Of a stretch of 64,000 nt of DNA, positions 1-44,500 are shown one piece after another. Origin of the DNA: Callaeas wilsoni (taxonomy: Eukaryota > Chordata > Aves > Passeriformes > Callaeidae); contig VWPU01002153.1 of assembly GCA_013398955.1 (NCBI GenBank), forward strand, positions 98,090 through 162,089, written 5' to 3'. The position numbers were made by a program, and so were the translations under genes. Position 1 is the stretch's first letter, and each line of letters begins with the position of its first letter. The notes under the pieces were generated by a model. That model was not told the origin of the DNA and searched no databases. It saw only the letters and a list, made by a program, of their open reading frames with translations.

Positions 1-149
1 CTTCAAATACATTTCCATGCTGAGAGAAGCTTTTTTGTAAAGTGTAGAATTGAACCAGAGGTTATTACAAAGTTTATTCAGAGTGTTGGAGTGGATGCTT
101 TAATTGAAAACTAGAGAATGTTGCATTTGAGAGATGGACACATCCTCGT

Positions 150-920
150 GATTTCAGCAAGGCCAGGTGCTGTGTCCTGTCCTTGGGTCACGACAGCCCC
201 GTGCTTTGTTACAGGCTGAGGGAAGAGTGGCTGCAAAGGGCCCGGTGGAAAAGGACCTGGGGGTGCTGGCCAGCAGCAGCTGAGCCTGAGCCAGGGAGTG
301 CCCAGGTGGGCAGCGGCACCTGGCCTGGATCAGCAATAGTGGGGCCAGCAGGACCGGGGCAGGGACCGTCCCCCTGTACCAGGCACTGGTGAGGCCACAC
401 CTCGAGGGCTGTGTCCAGTTCTGGGCCCCTCAGTTCAGGAAGGACATTGAGGGGCTGGAGCGAGTCCAGAGAAGGGAAACAGAGCCGGGAGGGTCTAGAG
501 GGTAAAAGTCCTAAGAGGAGTAGCTGAGGAAACTGGGGGTGTTTAGCCTGGAGCAAAGTAGGTTCAGGGGAGACCTTATCACTCTCTAGAACTGCCTGAA
601 AGGAGGGTGGAGGCACGTGGGGATCGGCCTCTCCTCACAGGAAACAAGAAACAGGATGGAGGATACAGCCTGGAGCTGCCACAGGGGAAGTTCAGGTTGG
701 ATATCAGGAGGAATTTCTTCACAAAAAGGATTGTTAAGCCTTGGAAAGGGCTGCCCAGGGAGGCGGTGGAGTCACCATCCCTGCAGGTGTTCAGGAAACA
801 ACTGGATGTCGCACTTAATGCCGTGGTCTGGTTGACATGGTAATGATCAAAGGTTGGACTTGATGATCTTGGAGGTCTTTTCCAACCTAAATGGTTTTGT
901 GATTCTGTGACTTGTGATTT
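150..920 (+). mobile_element. CR1 LINE 3' fragment
   Basis: Typical avian CR1 tail in sense orientation. It holds remains of the reverse-transcriptase C-terminus (gaggccacacctcgag..., gaaggacattgaggggctgg), then the conserved 3' region (ggctgcccagggaggcggtg, gtcttttccaacctaaatgg) and ends in degraded gattctgtgac-type repeats near 915. Frames are broken by stops, so it is dead. It lies in USP47 intron 1. Confidence 0.9.
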
Positions 921-3754
921 GTCTTCTCAACTTCTGAAGCAGCTGAAAGCTCTCAGTTACTTCTAAAATTTCTGAGCATTGTATAAACAGTATAATTTGT
1001 ATATCTGATTGGTTTGATCTGTTACATGGAATTTGTTTAGTGAAGTAGCTCTTGAAAATCTTCCAGCAGTCCTTAACTGGAAAAACAAGAGCTGAGAAGC
1101 CAGCACAGGAACATTTTTATAAAAGAAGCAACCTGTAGATAGTTTTGTGCAGGTGATACCTGAAGCCTGTCCTCCCACCCTCCACTGTGTGCACCAAGTC
1201 AAATAGCACTCCACAAAATTACACATGCCTCTGTGTGTAACAGACTTGGCTTGCCTGTCTCTGGAGAGAAGGAATTCAGGCTAAAGTCAGGGTTCTTTGG
1301 AGTGCCTGATTAGGAGGAAAATTGGAAGTCTTAATTAAGTCTTTGACACAGGGCAATGTATTTGATAATGATGATAATACTACAAATCAGCAGTTTCAGA
1401 TTTATGGTTCTGGGACTCCATTAACCTTTGGGTCATTTTAACAGAATGATTTTCAATTGAGAGCAGGTAAAACCAGTAAGCAGCAAAACATGTAAATTGT
1501 ATGGTTTAAATCTGAAATCTCTCAAATCTGAAATTACAAACTGGTGTGTAAATGAAACTTCTAGACAGAGTCTTGACATATGAAAACTTCCGAACTGGAC
1601 CTTCAGTTCTTGATACGTGAAGAAAAAAATCTTGCCTTATGTGTCATCTTGCTGAGAAGTTCAATGCAGTAGTCTAATTTGGGCTATTTTTGTAGGTCAT
1701 TTGGTGGGGCAAATAGGGCACGTCAGTAAAGATCGTGTCAGTGGTTTTTGTTTTGATAATCTTTACTGAGGGTGCAGTTGAAGAAATTTGGAGAAAAGCA
1801 GTGATGTTATTAGCATCTTCATTCTCACTTCTTGTTTTTCCTTTCTGGAAAAATTCAAAGTGCACCACTTGAGATTCAGAAATGGGTTCATTTGATGTTT
1901 AGTCAGAAAACAATTTTGTGCAGGTAATGTTTGTTGTTGAATTTTTGATGGTACATCAGAGATACCAAGGCAGGCTTTCTTTAAGAGTGTTAGGAATAAA
2001 GTCAGTAGCTTCATCTCTGTTCTACCTTCAGCTGCATACTTCGAAATGGACTCATATTAATAAAACTTCCCCACAGGAAATAATTCAGGCATGAAAGAAT
2101 AGTTTCATATGAAACTGGACAGCTTCATAATTTATAAATAAACTGAATTACAGGGTTGTATGCTAATCCTACCCTTGAACCATTTGAGGTAAAACATTTA
2201 CCAATGTCTGGCATGTTTTAAAGATAATCAAGGAAAGTGTTACTATGAATTCATGTCTTGAATTGCTGTTTACATTTTCTTATCCATTCACTTTTTACTT
2301 TATGAAATGTAGTCTGTGTATTACAACTTAACTGACATTGTCTGTAACACTACTATGATAATTTAAATATTAAAATATCCTATTCCTTCTTAAGTTATTG
2401 TGTGAATGGTGTTTCCAAACTCAGTAATAGTGTTTTTTTATACCACAAAAATGACTCTATATAAAAGTCAATTTAGAACTTTCAACTATTATGACTTGTT
2501 AATTTTGTTTTCAAATACTATAGGATATGTTTTGGAGTTGCAGACAGAGTATCTTTGCTGAAATGAAGAAGAAATTTTCACAGGTAGACAGATGAAATCA
2601 ACTTTATAAAATGATAACCAAGAAACATAATAACGGCATGATGCTGTAGCTTCCGTTTATTTTAACATAGGCATGAGCTATTGACATTAAACTCTTCGTG
2701 CATGTTCTTGAATACAAAGATGATGTATGTATCAAGTTCAGTCTTAATGTTAGTTTCAAACTGAGTATGTGTTGATATGTTTTTACACTGTCGTGTGAGG
2801 TTTTGGCTCTGTCTATCTCTGCATTAAAAAAAGGAATTGTTTTGCTCTCATAATATATCAAATTATGTAATGGTTAAAATTAATTTCTGTGTTTCTGTTG
2901 TGGACTTGGTTTGATAACAGCCTGTCAAAATAGCTGAGGGATCTCTCACTGGCCAGTCCTGCTTTTCACACTATTTCTGTAGTAAAGTAGCCCCAAACAA
3001 GGTGCTGCATTGTCGTCGCCTAGTTCAGCTGGTATGTGTGAATGCTCTCCATGAGTGGAGTTGGGCTGAGGTTATTTTTGCTTTATCTATTTACTACTAA
3101 CAACTTGAAGCGGTGGCAGTGTGAATGAATGACAGCTTAATACCCTTTGCTACACTAACCCTGAGTTAAACCAGTTCAGTCTGTCAGAATTCCATCTGTG
3201 AACAAGGAGGAGAGGATTTGTGTGACATGCAGCATCCAGCAACCCAACCAGCAAATCTTCTGTAATCGTCTATAATTTGTTCCCTTAATGTTATTTCCAT
3301 CCCTCAGATATTGTGTGTCTAATTATTTTCAGTAGCAAGTGTAATGCAAGTCCCAACTGATTCACCATCCAGGGCAGCAGGGAAAGTGTGAGTGGGAGGA
3401 GTTGACTTTATAGGGAACTCCTGCAGAGTGGAGGGGAGTTAGTGTTGGTTATGTAAAAGCAGTAGCGCAAGGAATTGAGTCTCCAGTGCAGAACTGCTCA
3501 TGATACGGTCATACACAGTAGCCCATCGAGTCATGGGATCAATACAAAATCAGTGTGGGGATAATTAAATCCAAATTAGCTTCTGTTTTCTGAGGTGAAC
3601 CTGTATGAATAGTAGCAAATGCCTCAACCTCCCTGGCAGTGTTCTTTAGAGCAGGATGGGCTCCTACCCAGAGCAAGCCTTTACCATTGCTGAGGGACCT
3701 GCATGTAAATATAGGCTGATCTTTCAAGTTTTTTGGGTCTTAGCTGCTGCTCAC

Positions 3755-3930
3755 CTTTTCAAAAAAAAAAAGAAAAAATAAACCAAAACAAAACCAAAAA
3801 AACAGTAAAGAAGACCACTGTACAAACTTTACCTTCTCTTTCCCAACCACGCAGTGGAAGAGAGAACTTGCTTCTTCAGCAAAAAAGGGGGGGAAAAAAA
3901 AAAACAACACCAAACAAAAAAAATATGCTG
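3755..3930. repeat. A-rich low-complexity tract
   Basis: Two A-rich runs (about 3760-3805 and 3880-3930) with a G7 run inside the second. Simple repeat in intron 1. Confidence 0.8.
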
Positions 3931-5713
3931 TGCTGGGAAATTTCAAGGAACGAGCCCATGAGAAGTAATCACTGGTGAAATTTAATTTTAGTCTAGTTAA
4001 GTACAGCTCTGTGTGTCTCTGTGGGTGCTGTAGATGAAAGTGAGGATATAATATGGCAAAATTACTTTGACTTCCAAATTGTGTTTTCTTCTTAATGTGT
4101 GGTTAGTGTTTCAGGAATAGTTTTGTGTCGTCTTGGAAAGTAGTTCATAAATGTAAAATTCTTCCATAAAGATGGAAAGTATGAGGTGTTACAGATTTGC
4201 TGCAAATGGTGCCTTGAATCTTTTTGAGCATGCAGTTAATGAAGGCTTCCACACAGGATATTTCATTTGATAAACCTAAAGAAATGGGACTCCAAAGCCT
4301 TAAGAAAAATCCCAGTCAAAAGCAAACTAACATACAGATTGGGTCGAGGGTGGTTTTATTTGCCTTTCTCTAAGAACTTTTTTGTGACGATGATAGGAAT
4401 AGATGCTTCAGTCAGCTAACATTTTATTCTATCCTTGCGTGAGCGCTGCCAGCAGATCTTGCAATCCTGTGAATGAAGGCATGCAGCATCAGCTGGAATG
4501 TCCATGTTCCTTTTCAGAGGGTTTGGTGATGTAAGAGCTCTCAGAAGGGACTGTACCACTTTGGTAGTGCTCCTCTGTGTTGTGACGCTGGTTGAGTAGA
4601 ATTCCAAGGGATTCTGAAGTTGTTCACGTCTTCTTTGTAGTTCTGTAATTTCTAGAAGATGTTTGTGATGTAGCTGAGAGCTTGAGCATGAACGTAGTTA
4701 GTGCCATTTGTCATTCTTACCCACTGAGAATCGTGATACCACTGCATGTGGTTTTTTGCCTTTTTGGATGCTGTGGCCTTTAGCTGTGGACTGAGATTTG
4801 GGCACTCTGACAATGCATTACTAATGCTTTCTGTGTGTTACAGCTTGAAAAGGCTGAGTCCCTGAAGGACTGATTCCTTTTACTTGCCTGACCCTTTCCT
4901 ATGAGATGTGTATTTAAATATCAGTTATTCCTTCTTGTTCTACAGTTTTGAATAATTGAGAGAATTAATTGATTGTGCTTAGGTCTTTGACTTCCTGGAT
5001 TTTCAGTGTTGGAAAAATGCCATTTTTCTTGGCTTACCTGGATCCAGAAAATTTTATTATTACTCCATTGCCACTTTCATTCAAGATCATTATTGTTCTG
5101 ATTTCAGATACGTTGAAGTTTCTGTTTAAACTCTCTTTACTTTGTCCAGTAGCCATTTGTCAGTGCTAATTTTCTTACTTTGTTCAGGCAGAAGAATATC
5201 TCCTGCAACTCAGCAGTGGTGTTAGTAGGAAGTTGGCAGCTAGATTATGAAACTTTTTGTTTAGTGGTCAGCTTCCAAGGTTGCTTGGGAGCTTCCAAAT
5301 TTTCTGGGTTGCATTCCTGAAAGTCACAGAAGGTATATTCTGCCTCAGCAGCATTTATGATTGTGTCAAAGCAAAATATGAGCTGGAAGTGATGACTTGG
5401 AAGTCTGTTCCTGATTTTGAAGCAGTCTTCTATCTGCTTGCTGGCAGAAATTCTGTGCGGAACCTGAGCGGTTTCTCTGACCCCACACCCATACAAATTC
5501 CTTCTTCTTCTATAAAAATGGAGCTTGTTTTTATATATTTTTCAAAATTGGAAGGTTCTTAATTTTCTCATGCTTTGGAAAATAAAGCCCAATTTCAGGA
5601 ACCTTAGGTTTTAAAAGTATACTACATTTTATTGGTGAAGTCTTGTTTTGATTTTTCAGTTAAACTCCTAAGTGTTCCTAATTTTCCTCATGAATTGTCT
5701 GCTGTCATTCCAG

Positions 5714-38185
<32,472 letters not shown>

Positions 38186-38412
38186 TACTTGCTACAGCAT
38201 TTTCCCTGGGGAATTTTTTTTGTTTCCAATCAAAAGGTTCACTACTACTGTGTAGTGCCATTACGGCAGGACATTCATTAGGTGTAAAGCGCTGACACCA
38301 GCACGGCCGGGTGGGTGCCGGCCGCAGCGCAGGGCCCCGCTGGGCACTGTGTGACTTGGAATCATGTTGTGCACTATAGTCAAATGTACTGTAAAGCTAA
38401 AAGGGATGTGCA

Positions 38413-38418
38413 AATAAA
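38413..38418 (+). terminator. USP47: Proximal USP47 poly(A) signal AATAAA
   Basis: AATAAA 228 bases after the stop codon. A G-rich run (gggcggggaggg) follows about 20 bases on. A candidate short 3' UTR end. Confidence 0.45.
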
Positions 38419-38841
38419 AGATTAGAACTCAAAAGTGGGCGGGGAGGGAAACGAGTGGAAATTGTTGAGGACGGTGTGCACATAGTAGCTAGTGAAACTA
38501 GCCTCCAACAGGATACTCATAGCTTAATAATAAAAGCTGTGCAAAGGCCATGAAAGAATCTTTTTCTCTGTTTGTTTCACTGATACACGCATTACCTCAT
38601 CAGAGAGTCTGGAGTAAATGTTAACACATTGGTTCTAGGAAAGCAGCGGGAAAGGGCCGGGCATGGGAGTGCTGCAAGTGTCAGGTTTTAGAATATTCTT
38701 CCATAAAACAGGGAGTCTGAGAGGTGTCTGCAGGAAGCTGCCAGCAGGCGCTGTTTGTTTGCAGAAGTGCTGTTGTAAGGTAAAGTGGTTTTTAATAGGT
38801 TACGGAAGCCGACGAGCAGCTCTAGTGTATTGCGTTGGATG

Positions 38842-38851
38842 TGTAAATAAA
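38842..38851 (+). promoter_or_regulatory. USP47: Pumilio-type element overlapping AATAAA
   Basis: TGTAAATA at 38842-38849 fits the Pumilio recognition element TGTANATA. It overlaps an AATAAA at 38846-38851. Sequence match only. Confidence 0.4.
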
Positions 38852-39397
38852 TTCTGCCCTATCCATTTACCAGAACTGCAGTTCAGCTATTTACCATGCT
38901 ATTTCTTTACACATATCAACATTCATTGTGTACATTTGGAAGTATAGTTGCCTATTTAAATTTGTATTCATTTTATGTTTGACGATGCTGGGTACTTTAG
39001 GGTTGTACTTCCCCTTGTTAATGAAGTTTTTGTTCTGTTCCGCTACTTTTTGTACATTTTGTTTTTAAGACTATTTACAAGTTTGCATCTTCTCCACCTG
39101 CTGAAAGTCAGTTTATTTTTCCCAGAGTTGATTCCATAGCTATATGTAGTCAAATATTGGGGCAACCTCTTAACACCTCAACGTATGAACTCGGTAGTTC
39201 AGGCTGTGGCGCAAAGACTGATGCAGTCAACATGATTTCATTGCAAAGCCTAGGAACAGCAATTTTTTGCTTTGGTCCGTAAAGATCAATAGAGAACAAT
39301 TCTCCATAGTTTTTGGAAAAACCACCTAATTTATAACAATCAAAAGATTTTGGTAAACTTTTTCATGCCAGATGCTGTTTACAACAATGAACATGCC

Positions 39398-39403
39398 AAT
39401 AAA
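39398..39403 (+). terminator. USP47: Distal USP47 poly(A) signal AATAAA
   Basis: AATAAA followed 15-30 bases later by a GT/T-rich stretch (tctgttgtgttatttt). This is the best-formed cleavage site context in the UTR, so the major distal end is placed near 39418. Confidence 0.65.
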
Positions 39404-39418
39404 ACATTTGTTCATTCT

Positions 39419-40205
39419 GTTGTGTTATTTTAATCATTAAATGCTGTGTTTTTATTTAAAGCATTACGGAATTGTTTCATGGAAATACAGACTTCCCCAA
39501 GGCAGTGCTGGAATTGCAAGGCTGTGTGTTTGTGTGTGTGCATACCCCCTCCACGTACAGAGTGTTACAGGAACTGGTTTATAGCCTCGCTGCTGCTCCT
39601 TTTTACATTCACACCGAATTTTTCTTCAGCTCTGAGTTTTCTTTGCCAGAAACCAGTGAAACTTCCATGTATGATTGGCAGCTAAATTCCGCTCCAGAGG
39701 GAAAGGGATGTTCAAAAACAGAACCTTCAGTTCTTCCTCACATGCTGGCCCACAGCCACCTAGAAATGCTGAGGAATCTGGCAGCTTGAGAACCAGGCAT
39801 TGCACAGAGGCATTCCCTCATTATTCCTCTTCTGACTGTCCTGTGCTGCCTCTTGGCCAACATAGGTAAGGTGGAAGTGGGGGCAAAGCAAGCAGAGAGT
39901 GAATACCATCCCCTAGGTAGGGTACTTCATTAAACTGCCATTTACCACAGGTAGAGACTGCTAAAGCATCCTTAGAGCATTTGGAAGAGAGAAAAAAATT
40001 ACCTATCGAATGGGTCATGAATTTTCTTCCAACTCAGACATTTGGAAAGGCAAAAATGTAGAGATTAAATTCAGGGATTGCAGCATCAAGAACATGAAGG
40101 GAGAATACTGTCCTTAAGAGGGCAGCATTTACAGTTACCGCTCTCATGGATATATTTTTAAACAGGAGAATGGCAGTGACATTTAATTCTTTCTCTTTGC
40201 ATAGA
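39419..40205. other. Tail-to-tail intergenic interval
   Basis: About 0.8 kb between the inferred USP47 and DKK3 transcript ends. Short open frames on both strands (up to about 105 codons near 39472-39789) show no recognisable protein. Boundaries depend on the poly(A) calls. Confidence 0.5.
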
Positions 40206-41276
40206 TGGGCTGTCTTTAAAGCACAATAATTTTATTAGGGATAGAAAGGGTAAACTCAGTGAACTCTCAGAGCCTCTGTGTGTGTGTGTTGATGTGAGAA
40301 TTGGTTGTAGAATCTTTAAACCAAAACTCAGACAGTTACAATGAAATACTGTCCCTGATTATAATGATAATAGTTATTACTTACCAATTCTGGTACCCAA
40401 GGAATTTACTGAAAAGCCTTCATACACCAGAAGTGGTGAAAGATGTGCAGATTGGTAGCACTGTCTTATACCTGCTCCTGTTACTGGTGCTTTACTCTTC
40501 CAAACTAGACATGAGCAGGAGGGATTACTTTGGGAGAAGCACCATGAAAAGTTACTTGGCTGGAACCTCAGGCCATGTTTTACCATGTGCAACAACAGAT
40601 GGTGAATTCTGTACCCCAGAAAACCATTAATAGTGGAGGAGCCATGGCAGCAAACCAGTGAGACAGCTGGGAGCTGGGGAGTTTGGTGGGCCAGATTTTA
40701 CTCTTAGCTTGCTATTGATTTTTTAAGTCAATGACCTTTTAAGATGGTGTCTTGGGGTAAAAATAATCACATCTTGTAACATGGACAGATTTATGCCTAT
40801 GAAGTGTATTAAAAGCATAAACCAACTCTAAAGAGTAAAAATTCCTTTAAAAATTCCTTAAAATCAATGACTGCAACAGTGTCAGAGTAGATGGTTCTTA
40901 CACTAGAGAAATAAAACAATTCTGAACATCCATACTCAAAAGTCCCTTCTATAGTTTCTCGTAACTTAAAATCATTTATGCTTGTGTGTGTTTTTGAATG
41001 AGTACAAGTACTAAGAAGTTTATTTCTGACGTACAAGGGGAAAGTACAAATCCAGAAGAACACTCCTATGGTTCCCATTTGACAGAAGCTTTGGTCCAGA
41101 GATTGAATGAATTCCGCAGTAGCTGGGACATGCAGGTTTGGTGCACGGAGAAGGATGCTCGTTGAAGACCTTGTTTATTGCACTTCTATCCAGCAGTGTG
41201 TTCAGGGTTCATACAAACAAGACACTAGACAAAAAAAACCTAGAAATAACTAACTAAACTGTCTGGTGCTTGGGCT
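40206..41276 (-). other. DKK3: DKK3 3' UTR (extent inferred)
   Basis: Sequence after the DKK3 stop codon on the - strand, with no conserved reading frame. Three AATAAA motifs on this strand allow a UTR of about 0.1, 0.26 or 1.07 kb. Confidence 0.45.
40231..40236 (-). terminator. DKK3: Candidate distal DKK3 poly(A) signal
   Basis: TTTATT on + reads AATAAA on the - strand, about 1.04 kb after the DKK3 stop. Other candidates nearer the stop are 41174-41179 and 41019-41024. None has a clear downstream GT-rich element, so the choice is uncertain. Confidence 0.35.
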
Positions 41277-41520
41277 TTAGACTTCATCTCCCCAAACTAG
41301 CTCCTGAGCTGAGTCAGGCTCAGGCTTCAACCCTGCTTGGTCCTCCAGACTTTCTAATTCTCTACGTACTTCCTGAATGACACTGCTTTCCTCATAATCA
41401 GAGAGGAGATCTTGGGGGATCAAGCTGAGAAAGGGCAGCTCATCCACGATTAAGGGATCTTCTTTTTCAGTGTTCTGGGTTTCATTGGCAGGCAGCTGAC
41501 ACACAGATGTAGTGCTGTGG
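41277..41520 (-). CDS. DKK3: DKK3 terminal coding exon, acidic C-terminus
   Basis: Residues 206-286 and TAA at 41279-41277. Opens [11 protein letters not shown] with the last domain-2 Cys. The tail is acidic, with a conserved-looking helix [15 protein letters not shown], and ends VWGDEV. It is much more diverged from the human tail than the Cys-rich domains are. Confidence 0.93.
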
Positions 41521-44500
41521 CTGTTGGAAAAAGGCACATCTGGTCATAGAGTACATTGTTTTGTGTTCTGCTAGTTTATGAAGTTCTCCATTCCCCGCAT
41601 AAAAACATGTTAAATGCACAATGGATCTACCCTAGCTGACTTCACAAGCATCTGATTCTTACATGCTTGACGGCTGGAGAGTTACAAATGCGATTTCCAC
41701 ATGCAGAGATCTGAGCAGCACAAAATGTTTGATCCTGGGACACAAGAGAGCAGTGGCTCTCAAAAAAACAGGTAACAAAAAAATGTTACTTGAATCTTCA
41801 AAGTCATAGAAAATTCTGGACAGTTCAGCTATATTCACACCCTAATTAATTTCTGTGTTTCTGTATCCTCATCTGAAACACTGCTGCTCTTACTAGACCT
41901 GATATTTGCTGACAGACCTTCCCTGAGGTTAATGGCACATTAACAAAAATTTTGGTGCTGAAAGGATGGGATCAGCTCTGCTTGCTTCCTTAGATGACAT
42001 TTATTAAACAAAATGTTACCCAATTCTTTTTCAAGCATGAAAAAATGTAGAAAGAGTTGGACGCAGAAGAAAGAAAGATTAATCTACATCTCTATCCCAG
42101 CTATGATGTCGTGTTGGAAGTTTATATGATGCTGGTAGTGCAGGAGCAAACTTGGAGAATTTACTTCACATAAAATGTAGGTTTTCTAAAAATGCTTTTA
42201 GCAAAACTGAAATGATCTCACTTGCTGCCAATGAAACTGCTGATGACACAAATAATTCCTTTTAAAGAATTATTAACAATGTGATCTATGAAAAGTTTGT
42301 ATTAAAATACCTTTAACATGTCTTACATTCTAAAGCAAGCAAAAATCTGACAGAAGCCCAGTCTCACATAGGGAGTTGGTGGACAGGGACTGTATGCAGA
42401 GAATTAAATTGGAATGATGCATCTCAACAGCTGGTAGTACTGACTGATTAAAAAGCAATACCAGCCCCATTAATTCACACCCTGAATTCACACCAGATTG
42501 ATGTGTTGCCAGACTCAATTAGGCACATCTGTGTGGGACAAAGCAGAAGGTTTCAATGCTAGAGATGAGAAAAGCTGTCAAAACCTTTTCTAGTGAGGAG
42601 GAATCTGTGACTTCTATTTACCACAGAAAAAGACCCCTCAAAAATTTCATCAGCTTGTTTTGCCCGGCTTTGGTCCTCACCTCCGAGGCTGGCAGCTCAA
42701 GCCACTTGCACAGGGGCACTGCTCCAGCACTCCGTCGGGCTCCAGGTCCCAGGTGATGAGGTTGAGAAGTCTGTTTGAAGGATCATGGCAGGGTTCACCT
42801 TCCTCAGGTAAGGGTGTGCACACCGGGAACAGCAGCTCTGCAGGCCGAAGGAAGGGCATTTTAGGGGAAGTCCTTAACTCTCTGCTAAACTGGGATGACC
42901 CCGAGTTTAATTCTGTATGCAAGATCTAAAAGCACAGGCTCGATCTCTTTTTAAGTCCCCTGCCATGTTAGGGAGCCATAACAATGTTTTTTCCACTGGG
43001 TGGGAGTAAGACATTTGAATATCATCCTTTATGAGCAAGATCAGCTTGATTCGGAGACTACTGTCAAGACAGTACAGCATAACTCCATCCCCTGGAGATT
43101 CCAAACTCTTCTAATCCCAAAAAAACTAACATTACAGTGAATCCTTTGCAATGAGTAGCATTAATGGTTTAAAATCTGAACAGAGAAATACCTCTATTTT
43201 AGAGCTCTGTTATTTTTCCTGTTTCTTTGCAGAGGCTACAAATCCAGAACAATTTTTCAGAAACTAGATAATGAGGTTACAAGAACTACAACTCAGACAT
43301 TTAATTTATTTTATCAATTCTGCTGTAGGCAAAGCTGTCTGATGGCATCTGGGGCTTGGCACCCTCATTTCTACACAGGGCTGAATTTCAGCCTGTGTAA
43401 GAAATTATTTAAGACGGCTGTGTCCTTTGGGTTTCCTCATGTCAGTAACTTCCAGTCTCAGTCTGGAATTCAGCTCTTCCAGATGTTCCTATAAAACCTC
43501 CCTTCCTCCTCTTGTCTTCAGTCACCTCAAATGGCAGAATTAAATATGAGAAGAATTCAAAATCTAAGTTTTTAAACCAGACTTGGTCTAAAGACACATA
43601 CATGTGCGTTTATGCACAGACAAATATGCTTCAATGTATATGACCTGTCAGTTCCCAATTTCAAAACATTATATACTGAGCAGTGACTACTCCACAGTTT
43701 ACTATAGTTTCATAGAAAAAATACACGTATTTATTAGGATAATCTTTTGCAGTACTCTAGTGATGGAGAAAGGCCTTGAGGTTAGGCCTAACCTGAAAAA
43801 CCCTAAAGCCCTGCTGAAGCAGACAGCCATGGAGTATAAAAATTCATTGCTGTTAATCAATAGCACTATTTTATGTTCTACTAAGAGTATTCTATCAGTG
43901 CTCATCAATGTTCTTACCTATTTATTTTTATATATATATATATATATATAAAAAATACAGTTTTCTCAATAACTATATATCTCCTGTTCCTTCCTAACCA
44001 AACTTACTTAACATTGAAGGTCCACTATGTAATGCTCACCATCAATGTGGAAAAGCTGAGCAGATCCTCTTGGCTTTTAAATGGTGTTAGAGCCTTCTCC
44101 TTTGTTTTCCTGGAATGCCCTGGTGGCCTGATCCACCAGCAAGTTGAGAGTGGGACAGGCTCAGCCATCAGTACGAGGTCTCCTCTGGCTCATAGCAAGT
44201 TCCCAGATACTAGGGAAGTATCTACTTGGTGTAGGGAGATGGCTGGAATTGTGTCCTGTCACTACTACAATAAGGTGAACTGTGCTAAATGCAGCGAGGA
44301 ACTGGTGGGGATAAAACAGTAGAAGAAACTGGACCCAAACCAGACAGGATTGGGCGTTGATTTCAGGCCCGAGACCTTCTCCTCTGTCCTCCCTTCTGTA
44401 AATCAAGTTTCAGATTCCCATGGGGACTGACAACATAATTTAGGACATCATTCCTCTGTGTCTCTTGGCTGCCTGGTCACTACTGCGTGGTGGGATGCCC

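Larger units (their letters stand above)
1..5713. other. USP47 intron 1 (3' part)
   Basis: Begins mid-intron. Apart from the CR1 tail and the A-rich tract I see no exon, RNA gene or other element. Open frames here are short and unlike known proteins. Confidence 0.8.
38186..39418 (+). other. USP47: USP47 3' UTR
   Basis: Non-coding sequence after the USP47 stop, AT-rich apart from a GC-rich patch near 38285-38365. The extent is inferred from the last good poly(A) signal at 39398-39403 and the GT-rich run after it. Shorter forms could end after the AATAAA at 38413-38418 or 38846-38851. Confidence 0.75.

Noticed and set aside
209..843. Open frames of 60-135 codons near the window start
   Set aside because: They lie in a decayed CR1 tail and are fragments or antisense of it, not genes.
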